A program made the position numbers and the translations under genes. Below are positions 25,201 to 36,148 of a DNA stretch of 64,000 bases, piece by piece; the first letter of the stretch is position 1; each line of letters begins with the position of its first letter. Source of the stretch: Laguncularia racemosa (taxonomy: Eukaryota > Streptophyta > Magnoliopsida > Myrtales > Combretaceae); contig JBBMOL010000201.1 in assembly GCA_037954665.1 (NCBI GenBank), positions 372,001 through 436,000 of the forward strand, read 5' to 3'. The notes beneath the pieces are model-generated. The model was given only the letters and a program-made list of their open reading frames with translations, ran no database searches and was not told where the DNA came from.

Positions 25201-25859
25201 TACTAATCATTTAAAAAGAAGGGTGTTTAGGGTCACCGGATATCCTCGTGGAGCGCCGAGGGTTTGTTTTGACAGAAGGTAACCTTTTTTGTTGGGCTAA
25301 AGTGTCGTCTGTGTTTTTTTATTTGGGAGCTTCATCATCTGATTGTGTCAAGTGAGGGGGCTTTCGAGTTGACAATGCGTCTTCAGATTCATCAGTTGAT
25401 TCCCCTAAAATTTCCCATCATAATCCGTTTCCCCATTTTAATTATTCATTATCTCAGCAAGCACATTGAAGTAAGAGGATGTTGTCACCGTGGATCAGCA
25501 GATATGTTGGGTAATTCCACATATGAGATGCAATAGTAGTAGTGATATTTCGGATGGAGAAATAGGATTGGTTTGCAAGATGTGTTACCTTAGATGATGT
25601 TGGGTCAGCTGGTTTTCATATTCGCTTTGGTAGGACTGTTAATGCCGAAATCTTTGCTTAGAGTGTACTACTGTTTCTTCATCTGGTCTTCCTTTGGTAA
25701 CATCGTTCTAGGAAGAGTCCTTTGTAACAGAGGCTTTAATGTGTTGTTCTCTGAAATTGTCTTATCCACTTTCTCAGCTGGTTCCCAACACTTTTTCCTT
25801 GGATCTGTCCGTGAACTGGTTGGTAGCTACTAGCATTCCCCCCGAGAGTTGATCCAGAC

Positions 25860-26784
25860 ACTGACAAGTTATTAGCTTGATTTTCCAGGGGATCCATAGG
25901 TGTGCGAGCTTTGTCTGAAGTTTGAAAACCAGATGAGGATGGGGGTTTGTCCAGAGCCTGAGATGGGGGTTTAAACTCAGCTACCTTGGGACTCTTAGGT
26001 GCAGTAAAAGCAGATTTCAGTCCTCGATTACGACAATTTGCTGCCCCATGACCAACTGTGTTGCATAGGCGACAATAGGGGGGAGGTCTTCATACCGTAC
26101 TTTTTGAAAGTGTATCTCATCTCCTTCTCCCAATCGAAGACGCGTTGGTAGATCTGTTAAGAGATCAACTTCGATAAAAATTTCGGGCTACAGAAGATCA
26201 AGTTTTCTTCTTTGTACTTCGCCAGTTTGAGGGCTTCCAACATCAAGGGCCCAGCCGACGCAAGTAACATTCTTCAAAGAGGGATCGGAAGTTTTTCTAA
26301 TGAAACCCAAACTGGAACGGGGGATGATTCCTTATCTGGACAAAGGAGGGGTCCATTTTAGGACTCTCATAGATAATCCATGGTCCATAGGCTCTAATCC
26401 AACACCTGTAGTCTTCATCGAGATCGAAATTGATGAGATATTCAAAATCAATTCCCCAAATGAGAAACCCCTTTGAAGCCTATTCTTCAAATTCCTTTTT
26501 TAGAGTTTCCATCTTCGGTTGTCCCTTTGAGAATTTACCGATTAAGGCTAGCGGGGGGGTTTTTTTGCAGTTGCCACTTTCAGCCGGTGAAAGGGAAGGT
26601 AGGTTCTCTTTGTAGATGGTGGGCATGGAAGTCTGTTGAAATCTGAGGGTAGTGTTGCGAAGGTATAGGAGCGGGGGCGCCCGAAGGGCCTTGGCATATA
26701 CGGACCCGCATTTGGCAGCCGTCTGGGGAGGCGGGAGGGCCGCCTACCATAGATGCGGCGGCGCGGCGATTTGGAAAGAGGCAA
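25860..26784 (-). pseudogene. LINE ORF1 (DUF4283-like, zinc knuckle), broken
   Basis: This is the nucleic-acid-binding ORF1 of the LINE. On the minus strand a proline/arginine-rich start (26784-26640) leads, with a frame change, to MPTIYKENLPSFP from an ATG at 26626. A DUF4283-like core follows (LIGKFSKGQPKMETL, then WGIDFEYLINFDLDEDYRCW near 26440-26390). A CCHC knuckle of the form CRLCNTVGHGAANC lies at about 26078-26030. Stops follow the core. ORF1 proteins of this type coat the LINE RNA. Confidence 0.75.
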
Positions 26785-26850
26785 GAAACCCTAGGGTTTT
26801 TCCAAGAGCATTTTTTGTTTGTAAAATTGTAAACCCTTTCTTCATAACTT

Positions 26851-26867
26851 AATCAACAACAAATTCT
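26851..26867. repeat. LINE target-site duplication, right copy
   Basis: Exact copy of 21145-21161. The undisturbed homologous site in the second duplication copy is at about 29621-29637. Confidence 0.9.
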
Positions 26868-26900
26868 AAATCTCTTTGGAATCGCTTAAGAAGAGCAAAT

Positions 26901-26920
26901 GGGGGGGGGGGGGGGGGGGG

Positions 26921-26951
<31 letters not shown>
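26901..26951. repeat. Poly-G run followed by GA microsatellite
   Basis: About 21 consecutive G are followed by a GA repeat. The homologous position in copy 2 (about 29650-29675) has a short mixed purine stretch instead, so this is a local expansion in copy 1 or a sequencing artefact. Confidence 0.7.
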
Positions 26952-26989
26952 AAATGGGGTGGTTTAACCACCAATTCAAATGACACAAC

Positions 26990-27560
26990 CGCTTCCTAGT
27001 TTCCCTAACTACACAATTTGCAATTTTGTTTGCATTTCCAAAGATAAACACAAAATTACATATTGAAAGGACTCAATTGCTAGTTTAATCTCTTCTATAA
27101 TAAGCTTGCAAGCCCAACTCACATAGCATTCTCGACTTATTAAAGACTTGATGACCAAACGAGCTTCAGACTTTATAATAATTGAAACCCAGTGTTTTGA
27201 AATAGCCCATAAAATGGCCTCTTTGATAGCAAGGCATTCATAGAATTCAGTAGTGGAGTCATTCGCACATTTAGAAAAGTCTCCCACAACATGACCTGAA
27301 CTATCTCTTCCTACCCCACTGATAAAACATAAGCCCACAAGCAAAGAAAATGACCCAGTAATATTGATCTTGATGACCCCCTAATTAGGACGAGACCACC
27401 AATCAACTCTCTCGCTAACTTCACTCTTCTTCAACCTTTCCTCTCTAAGTCTCAGATCTCTCCAATCTTTCTTAGCAATCAACACCTTCTTAACCACCCC
27501 AGCTAGATCTAATTGATTTCCATAGTACATAGCTTCGCATCTCGCTTTCCATATAGCCTA
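26990..27560 (-). pseudogene. LINE ORF2 C-terminal fragment with RNase H domain, copy 1
   Basis: On the minus strand this encodes the end of a plant LINE-type ORF2. It runs from a linker rich in R, K and E (about 27540-27400) through an RNase H fold of the RVT_3 type: GGVGRDS-like strand, then ECLAIKEAILWA, SIIIKSEARLVIKSL, and a terminal ANKIANCVVRETRK. Stops interrupt the first strand. The conserved acid after IIKS, usually Asp, is Glu here. It predates the duplication because copy 2 carries it too. Confidence 0.7.
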
Positions 27561-28390
27561 TGCCACACATGCCACACAACACTCCAACCCTGCCTACTTC
27601 TCCCATACTTTTCTTAATCATTTCCTTTAATTAATTAGGTATAGGATATATTAAGTAAATATTTTATAAAAAAATCATAAACATTAGAATCAATTTTAAG
27701 TAATTCATAAAAATAAATTCTTTTGCATAGAAAATTTTCTTTTTTTATTTTTCTTTTTACTCATTTTATTACCTTTTTTTTTATTTTTACTCCTTTTTTT
27801 CTTTTCTTGCTTTTTCTATTTTTTTTTACCGTTTTTTCCCAAATGCTATTTATTTTAGCTAAACCATAAATAAGGCGAAAATGCGGCGTCCATAGCCCTA
27901 AATTCCATCTTCCTTTCATCCTTATCTTTGTTATCCACTCAAAAGCCACGTTTGACAATATGTTTAATATTTAAAATGAGGGATGATGGGGCGATAAGCC
28001 CAAAATTTTACTTCAATTCGTTTTGATGCATAAACTTTGACCCTTTTTTTTTTTATTTCGAAGCTTTAATTTTTTTTAAAAAAAAGAAAAAATAAGTGAT
28101 TTTGTTATTACAGGTACTATAAAAAGTTTAGGATGATGAACAATTAAAGTGCTTGGACTTATTTATTTATGTGTGTGTATAATGTAAGTATGTATTTGCC
28201 AAGGAGAAATTAAGAAGAAAAAAAAAGATATATAAAAGAAATATATAAATGTCTCATACATAATTATTGTATATGATATTTGATTTTTGGAAACCATATA
28301 TCATATAATCCATATTGTAATTTAAAAATGATGCCCATAAGTATGTCAAATTGTTGAATAAAAAAATTTGAATACAAAGTATCTATAAAC

Positions 28391-28410
28391 AAGGATAGTT
28401 TTGATTAAAA
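28391..28410. other. Empty-site counterpart of element C insertion
   Basis: AAGGATAGTTTTGATTAAAA in copy 1 matches the flanks that surround element C in copy 2 (AAGGATAGCTTTAA before it, TTTAATTAAAA after it) with a single target site. It shows the pre-insertion state. Confidence 0.8.
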
Positions 28411-29739
28411 ATTTTATTTGAAATTTTCTTATTTGATGTGCAATACCTAATTTTTGCAAACTATAACAAAATTCATTAATTTTTTAATGATATAAAGCAT
28501 GTAAAAATCTGATCATCTAGAAAAGTCACGTGCAATTAAATTTTCGTTACGTATGTTTGCCTTTCACCTTTTGCAGTGGTTTTATTATTCTTTCCATCAC
28601 TATTTTATTATTATTTTTTTTAATTTTTTAATAGATCCCATCAGATAGAGGAAAGTTAGATTAAAGAACTACTAAACAAACAAACTCTTAGATAAAGTAT
28701 CAAAAACTCACCTCAGGTTAAAGGGCTATTGAGGACTCCACACCTATTATATATCTTCAAATTGAAATATAGACAAACACACACACACAGATACACACAT
28801 ATATGGAAAAGCATAATGGCTACAATGTACGCGGCTCGACCAATTTGGCACTATGGGCAATAGATGTTCCTTTTCATATGATAGGTTTTCCTATTTTTGC
28901 GTAAAAATCTTCATTTAAAATGAGGTATATATGGGTAGATTTAGGTATCCGAAAAAAATGGATAGAAATTATCATTATTTTAAGGGGAATAGCTTAGAGA
29001 TATCTGCATAAAGTTAGCTGATTTAGATAATTTATCGAGCATGAATTTTTTTCGGAGAATCGTTATTTTGGATTGCTATACATCAAGGACTTTGGGCATG
29101 GATCAATTACCAAAATTACTATTTTTTTTAAGGGAAAAAGCTGGGATGGTTTGTATGAATGATTGAAAGTGAGTGATTTGGACCACAAAAAATTCATCAA
29201 TTTTGCTTAAAAATTCTCCTTTTCAATGAATACGGGTCAAGGATTTTGAGCTTGCTGGTGTCACCAAGCAATTATTATCAGTATAGCTTTGATCTCTTGC
29301 GACCGATCTTCATTCCTAAACACTTCAGCTGTCCAAATCTCAATTAAACTTTTCTTTTGCTTCCGGCTTTACCCACGTTCCGCACAAGTCCCCCATGCTT
29401 TCGAGGCCACGAGGTGAACCTATTTGAATAGTACTCTTTATGGGATATGCGACATATAAGAAGATAGCTTCTTATAAGTAAAATTTTAATATGTTGTTTT
29501 AATTAAATTTATTTGCTACTCTATTAGAGTACGTCAACTAGGTATGGGATGTTTTTTTTCAGGGAAAAAAGTTCATTCATTATTTTACCATAATCATATG
29601 AAATATATCTTAATCCTAAGGATTCAATAACAAATTCTAAATCTTCTCAAAGTAGCATGAGGAGAGTGGATGGAGGGTTTAACCACTAATCAGAAGGACA
29701 CATTCATTTCCTAGTTTCCCTAGCTACACAATCTGCAAT

Positions 29740-30210
29740 TTTGTTTGCATTTCTACAAACACACACAAAAATTACATATTGAAAAAGACTCAATTGCTAG
29801 TTTAATCTCTTCAATAATAAGCTTGCAAGCCCAACTCACATAGCATTCTCTACTTATTAAAGCCTTGATGACCAAACAAGAATTAGATTTTATAATAACT
29901 GAAACCGCAACCCATAAAATGGCCTCTTTGATAGTAAGGCATTCACATAATTCAGTAGTGAAGCCATTCACACATTTAGAAAAGCCCCTCACAACATGAC
30001 CTAAACTATCTCTTCCCACACCACCGACAGCACCCAAACCCACAAGTGGACAAAATGACCCATCCATATTGATCTTAACGACTCCATGATTAGGACAAGA
30101 CCACCAATCAACTCTCTCACTAACTTCACTCTTCTTCAACCTTTCCTCTCTACATCTTAGATGTCTCTATTCTTTCACAGCAATCAACACCATTTTTCAC
30201 TTTGTGCAGT
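29740..30210 (-). pseudogene. LINE ORF2 C-terminal fragment with RNase H domain, copy 2
   Basis: The longest open frame (30139-29753, 128 codons) gives WWSCPNHGVVKINMDGSF with the first catalytic Asp, GGVGRDSLGHVV, ECLTIKEAILWA with the catalytic Glu, and VIIKSNSCLVIKALIS. The Asp expected after IIKS is Asn here. It is better preserved than copy 1 but lacks the rest of ORF2 and has a small internal deletion before VIIKS compared with copy 1. It is a fossil fragment, not a gene. Confidence 0.72.
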
Positions 30211-30970
30211 ATATGACCTCACATCTTGGTTTCCATATAGCCCCACACTACACATGGCCACACAACAATCCAACCCATAGTCTCTACCTACTTCTCCCTT
30301 ACTTCAGTCAACCATTTCCTTTAACCAACTAGGTATAAGATATATTAAATAAATATTTTAAAAAAAATTCATAAAGATATATTCCTTTGCATGGAAAGAT
30401 TTCCTTCTTTTTTTTTAACTCATTCATTTTTCTTTTTTATTTTTTTACTTTTCTTTCTTTTTTTTTTAATTTTAGCTAAACCATAAAAAAGCGAAAAAGG
30501 GGCCTCCATAGCACTGAATTCCATCTTCCTTTCATCCTTATCTTCGCTACGCACTCAAAAGCCGACTATCTTGAGAAAAGGACAAGAAACGTTTGACAAT
30601 ATATTTAATATTAAAATGAGGGATGATGGGACGACAAGCCACAAAATTTTACTTCAATTCGTTTTGATGCATAAACTTCAATTCGTTTTTTAAATTTCGA
30701 AAAAAAAAAAGAAAAATAAGTCATTTTGTTATTACAGGTACTATAAAAAGTTTAGGATGATCACAATTAAAGTTCTTGGACTTTTATATATATATATATA
30801 TATGAAATATATAAATGTCTCTTACATAATTGTTTTATATGATATTTGATTTTTGGAAATCATATATCATAACAATCCATACTGTAATTTAAAAATGATG
30901 CCTATATGTATGTCAAAATTGACGAATAAAAAAGAATTTGAATACAAAGTATTTATGAAATAAGGATAGC

Positions 30971-30975
30971 TTTAA
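30971..30975. repeat. Target-site duplication of element C, left copy (TTTAA)
   Basis: TTTAA precedes the LTR end TGACGCAGCG and is repeated after the other LTR at 36741-36745. Confidence 0.88.
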
Positions 30976-31535
30976 TGACGCAGCGCGGAAAGCGTAAACA
31001 ACACGAGGCCAATTTTAGGATTGATCTCACGAACAAGCAAACAATAATTCTGAATTATTCCTTGAAAACCTCAATTGCGCATAATCAAGAAAATAGAGAA
31101 AACTATTCTCCAAAAGTTTATTTTTCACAAAAGAATCAAAAGCTAACCCTATAATGGCCTAAAGGCTATTTATAGTCCTTAGGGAAATAACTAACAAGGA
31201 AATAAATATGTACACGTGGAAATAAATTTACATATACACGTCCGTCGTCTGGATTATACACGGCCGTGTATAAGGCTATGTAGGCTTCTGTGGACGCTCC
31301 TATGTCAGGCCGTGTAAGTTTCTAGGGATTTTCCTGACACAACACACAGCCGTGCCCCTTTGTCGTGTATGTGGCCGTATATGTTTCTGAGAATCATGTT
31401 GGCACAACACACGGCCGCGCCTTCTGGCCGTGTATCAGACCGTGTATGTTTCTAGGAGCTTCCAAACACATTACACGGTCGTATCTTGTAAAAGGCACGC
31501 CCAATCAACCCGTGTCAGCTACGATGTCTACATCA
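30976..31535 (-). repeat. 3' LTR of element C
   Basis: Reads on the minus strand from TGATGTAGACATC to CGCTGCGTCA. It lacks about 32 bp present in the 5' LTR, within the CCGTGT block (near 31295). The last codons of the polyprotein lie inside it. Confidence 0.9.
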
Positions 31536-34500
31536 TTCTCTCCCGCCAATGAAGAACTCGACCCCGAGTTCTCTTCAGGATATAATGGTGTGTCATCAGG
31601 GTGGAAGAGAGATAAATCTACTACATTGAAAGTGCACGAAATGTTCATATCGTTTGGGAGCTTGATAATATACGCGTTGTCATTGATCTTGCGCACTACT
31701 TCATATGGGCCATATTTCTTTGGTTGTAGTTTCCCATATCTACCCGCAGGGAAACGTTCTTTCCGAAGATAAACCATCACCTGATCGCCCACTTCAAATA
31801 GTTTCTTTCGCCTATGCTTATCAGCAACCCCCTTATACTTGGTATTAGCTTCTTTAATTTTCCGTCTGACTTCCGCTGTGGTGGCTTGGCATTATTCAGC
31901 CATATGCTTAGCAGCGACGTCACCCACCACACCCTTGGGTAACTTGATCAGATCCAGCGCATGTTGTGGCGTTTTGGTGTACATTACCGAGAACGGTGAT
32001 CTTCCAATAGTTCTATGGACAGAACTATTGTAGGCGAACTCAGCTTGAGCCAACGCTTGATCCCACTACCCTAGATTCTCACGGCAAATGCTTCTAATGA
32101 GGTTCCCGAGAGTCCAGTTGGTTACTTCTGTCTGACCATCGGTTTGAAGGTGAGCTGTACTACTGTAATTCAGGGATGAGTCAAACATGTACCAAAGAGT
32201 CCTCCAAAAGTGGCTGAGGAACTTGCTATCTCTGTTGGAGGTGATGGACTTTGGAACACCATGTAGACGCACCACTTCCTTAAAGAATACTCGTGCGATG
32301 GCCTTTGCATCAGTGGTTTTCCTGCAGGGAATAAAGTGCGTCATCTTAGAAAACCTGTCAACTACAACAAAAACAGAGTCAGCACCTCGTTTGGTATGAG
32401 GCAAACCAAGTACAAAGTCCATCGATAGGTCTTCCCAAATGTTTGCTGGCATGGGGAGAGGAGTATATAGGCCGGTGTTCTGGAACTGCCCTTTCGACAC
32501 TTGGCAGATATAACATCTTTCCACAATTCTATAAACATCCCTCCATAACCAAGGCCAGAAGTACCTCTCGGCAACTGCAGCTAAGGTCTTGTCTTTGCCC
32601 AGATGTCCTGCCAATCCACCACCATGCAAGTCTCGAATAAGTTTCTCTCGTAAGACGATTCAGGAATGTACAGCTGATTCCCTTTCATCAAGTATCCATT
32701 ATGAACATGGTAGTCGTCACAAGGCTCCCTGTAGGCACATTTACTCCATGTCTCTTTAAAATCTCCATCCCCTCGTACAACTCCTTTAGCCTTTCAAACC
32801 CGACAATTTCCGCACTAAGAGTGAGTAGTACATCGGCTCTTCTACTCAGGGTGTCTGCTACTTTGTTTTGCACACCCGACTTGTGCATCAATCTGAAAGG
32901 AAAACTTTGTAAGAACTCAATCCACCTTGCATGCATGTCCCTACTTATCCGAATCTAGCTGCTCAAGTGTTTTAAAGCCCCACAATCCGAGTACAAGATG
33001 AACTCCTTTCCAACCAAATAATGTTCCTACACTTTTAGCGCTCTTACCACGGCATAGAACTCCTTATCATATGTAGACCAACTCCTCCTGGCTTCACACA
33101 ATTTCTCACTGTAGAATGCTATTGGCCTTTTCTCATGTGACAACACCGCACTAACCCCAACTCCACTGGCGTCACAATCTACCTCAAACAACCTGTTAAA
33201 ATCAGGTAGCGTTAATACAAGGGCGCTACATAATCGTCTTTTCAGGTCTACAAAACTCGCTTCAGCCTCTTCACTCCACCGAAATTTCCCTTTTCTTCAA
33301 ACATTTAGTTAACGGAGCAGCAACTGTACTGAAGTGTTTAATAAACCTCCTGTAAAAACTAGCCAAGCCCAGAAAACTTCTCAGCTCAGTGACGACCTTT
33401 AGGGTAGGCCACTCTCTGATCACCTTCACTTTCTCATCGTCCACCATCACCCCCTCACTGCTAACTATGAACCTAAGGAACAATAGTCGCCTTGAAAAAA
33501 ATGTGCATTTATTTAAATTGGCATACAATTTATTCTCTTTCAACACAGACATAACACACCTCAAATGTTCAAGGTGTTTTTCCTCAGATTTACTGAACAC
33601 TAAGATATCATCAAAATACACTACAATGAAGCGACCGTTAAAGGGTTTCAGTACCTGGTTCATCACACGCATGAAGGTGCTTGGTGCGTTACTGAGGCTA
33701 AACGACATCACCAACCATTCATACAACCCCTCTTTGGTTTTGAACGTCGTCTTCCATTCATCTCCAGGGCGGATTTGAATTTGATGGTATCCACTCCTCA
33801 GATCTATCTTGGAGAAGATAGTGGCTCCGCTCAACCTATCCAACATATCCTCTAGGCGTGGTATGGGAAATTTATATCCTATTGTGATCTTATTGATAGC
33901 CCTGCTATCAACACACATCCTTCAGCTCCCATCTTTCTTGGGAGTCAATAACGCTGGGACCGCATACGGGCTCAGGCTGTCCCGGATAAACCCCTTATCT
34001 AATAGCTCTTGGACCTTATCTTGAAGAATTTCGGTCTCCTCGGGGCTCATCCTATAGTGAGATAAGTTTGGTAGACTTGCTCCAGGCACCAAGTCTATCT
34101 GATGCTGGATATCCCTCAAAGGCGGTAGACCCTCAGGTAAGTCATCAGGAACCACCTCCTTATACTCTTCCAGTAAACTCTTCACTGCTTCGGGTATTTC
34201 CACACTAACTTCATTTTCTCCAGCCGACACATCTTTTACTATTAGAGCATAAACCACCCGTGATTCCTTTAAGTCTTCAACTAAGTCCTTCTCCGACTGG
34301 GTGACAGTTAAGAAAGAACGACTTTCTGCTCTCTTCTCCTTCGAGCGTCCCTCCTTCTTCAGCGGCAACAATGTATACCTCACACCCCCTTTCTCCAACC
34401 TGTACACATTCTCCTTTCCCGCGTGTTGTGCGTTCACATCAAATTACCATGGCCTGCCAAATAAGACATGACAGGCATCCATATCCACAATGTCATAAAA

Positions 34501-34730
34501 GACCTCATCACGGTACTTCCCTATTAAGAATGGTACCCTACACCTTTCCTTCACCCGATCCTCTCTGCAGCTTTGATCCATCCTATGGTGTATGGATTTG
34601 GGTGTTTTTCAACAGGTAGCTGCAACTGCTTCACAACTTCACTTCCGATGATATTTTCATAGCTTCCACTATCTACTACCAGTTCGAACACCTTCCCACC
34701 AATAGTACACCTCGTGCAAACAACTAGTGT
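31505..34730 (-). pseudogene. Element C pol (protease, RT, RNase H, integrase), broken
   Basis: The polyprotein reads in order on the minus strand. The protease remnant ends in a CHVLFGRPW motif near 34450. The linker and RT start lie at 34437-33922, and the RT core at 33918-33271 with YFDDILVFSK. RNase H is fragmentary at about 33270-32800 with a KVADTLSRR end. Integrase at 32629-32066 has the first Asp (SMDFVLGLP) and the Glu (TDGQTEV), but the second Asp is changed (TSNRD instead of SDRD). The C-terminal GDQV..RKERFP and NDNAY region lies at 31792-31505. In-frame stops include 33922-33924 and 32066-32068. The final codons cross into the 3' LTR. Confidence 0.85.
31536..31547 (-). other. Polypurine tract of element C
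   Basis: GGCGGGAGAGAA on the minus strand abuts the TG of the 3' LTR. It lies within the coding frame. Confidence 0.65.
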
Positions 34731-36115
34731 CGTTGTGTGATCTCCTCCTGCTTCGGGGTTAGCATCATCCGCCTAATCACATAGGTCAGTTCTGTCACTT
34801 CTTCCTCCTCCTCATAGTAATCATTCTCTCCATCAGGTTCACAGCATACCTCATCTTCATCCCCTCTATCAAGAATGTTAACACTTCTCCTAGTAGGGCA
34901 TTCATTTGATTTATGATCAGGTTGATTACAACGGAAACACTTACCCAAGATCGGCTTGGCATATGGGTTACTTTGTCTCTAGGTTCCCCTAGGTTCGATC
35001 GATTTCTTTCCCTCAATCTTTTCTTCTTTCTTGGCGCTTTCCTCACTAGGCTTGTGTGCAGTACCTTTGCTCTTCTCAAATCCCAACTTACTACTACTGC
35101 CTACAACATCACTAACATACCCCTTTCTTCCACCTCCGTACCTATTACTCTACTCCTACAACATCAATTCAGCTCAAAGGGCCAAGTTTTTCGCTTCGAC
35201 CAGGTTTCTCACCATTGTGACCCCTATTTTATCCTTGATTTAGAGCTTCAGTCCTTCTACGTATCGTGCTACTTGCTGGCCTTCACTCTCCCTCAAGTCG
35301 TTCCGTTTGGCCAATCTCATGAACTCGGCGGTGTATTTGTGCACGGACCGCTGCCCTTGACGACACCGCTGATATTGTTGGAACAATATCTGCTCATAGT
35401 TTGGAGGGAGGAAGTCATGTTGCAACAACTGTTTCATGCGATACCACGTCCTCACCAGATGCCTACCCTCTCTCTGTCTCCTGCTTTGCAGCCTCTCCCA
35501 CCATGCCGAGGCTCCACTCTTCAGCTTACATGCCACCAATCTAACCCGACGGTCTTTAGGAATTTCCATGTAATTGAAAAACCGATCCACTTCGGCAATC
35601 CAATCCAGGAAACCTTCGATATTAAGGCTGTCATCAAACCACAGGATGTTGACCTTCAGGCGGTAATCTCCCCCATCTCCTTGGTCATACCCACCATGGT
35701 TTCTCCGGTAATCACCGTCCCTCTGGTTGTTCACATACTGAAACGGGCGATAGCCACCACTGTTACCATCGTACCCTCGCTGTGGTCTACCTCCATACGG
35801 GCCCTCGTATTCATCGCTAGAGTCTTCATCCTCTACCCGTCCCCACCTGTTCTCGACAACAGGTCGGACCATCTATCCACCGTAGACATTAGCTGTCCGC
35901 GGCGGATTCCTACCAACACCCCCAACCCTATTGGGGTCTACCGCTATGGCATCGAAACGCTTGATCAGTTCATCAAGGCGCCATTCCATATGCCCGACCT
36001 TCTGATGCATAGCGTCAAACTCCACCCTCGGAACCCATTGATGGGCTCCTTGTGATCTCGCATCTTGAACACTGTCAAGAACACGACCGCCATTGTCGCC
36101 TTGATGAGTTGACAT
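34724..36115 (-). pseudogene. Element C gag, interrupted by in-frame stops
   Basis: Gag begins at an ATG at 36115, about 30 nt past the primer site. A first segment of 80 codons ends at an in-frame TAG (35873), and the same frame continues from 35872 to another stop at 35240. It contains a Gly/Arg/Tyr-rich stretch, then the retrotransposon gag core with FLDWIAEVDRFF, SAWWERLQSRR, HDFLPPNYEQ and AEFMRLAKRNDL. The nucleocapsid at 34948-34724 has a CCHC knuckle (CFRCNQPDHKSNEC) and an acidic tail. Because the interruptions keep frame, this gag decayed by point mutation. Confidence 0.82.
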
Positions 36116-36134
36116 CTCCGTAGGAAATTGCCTT

Positions 36135-36146
36135 GCTCTGATACCA
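36135..36146 (-). other. Primer-binding site of element C (initiator Met tRNA)
   Basis: TGGTATCAGAGC on the minus strand, three bases from the 5' LTR, matches the complement of plant initiator tRNA-Met used by chromoviruses. Confidence 0.9.
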
Positions 36147-36148
36147 AC

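Larger units (their letters stand above)
21162..26850 (-). mobile_element. L1-type LINE, near full length, inactive
   Basis: This 5.7-kb non-LTR retrotransposon reads on the minus strand and ends in a poly-A tail, seen as a T run at 21162-21174. A perfect 17-bp target duplication flanks it. It keeps the plant L1 layout: ORF1 with a DUF4283-like region and a CCHC knuckle, then ORF2 with an endonuclease, reverse transcriptase, a zinc-finger-like zf-RVT segment and a C-terminal region. Stops and frameshifts occur in both ORFs. The length, exact duplication and tail show that it is one nearly complete insertion rather than a 5'-truncated one. Confidence 0.9.
20981..29466. repeat. Tandem segmental duplication, copy 1 (interrupted by LINE)
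   Basis: The sequence from GCTTCTTACAAGTAAAATTT to GCGACATATAAGAAGATA recurs directly behind itself at 29467-37839. Without the LINE, copy 1 is about 2.8 kb. It includes a fragment of an older LINE ORF2 (about 26990-27560) and about 1.9 kb of noncoding DNA. The two copies align along their length, and each carries a different later insertion. Confidence 0.85.

Noticed and set aside
34913..36055. 380-codon plus-strand open frame
   Set aside because: It is exactly antisense to the gag of element C, which has recognisable gag motifs on the minus strand; the plus-strand translation has no domain.
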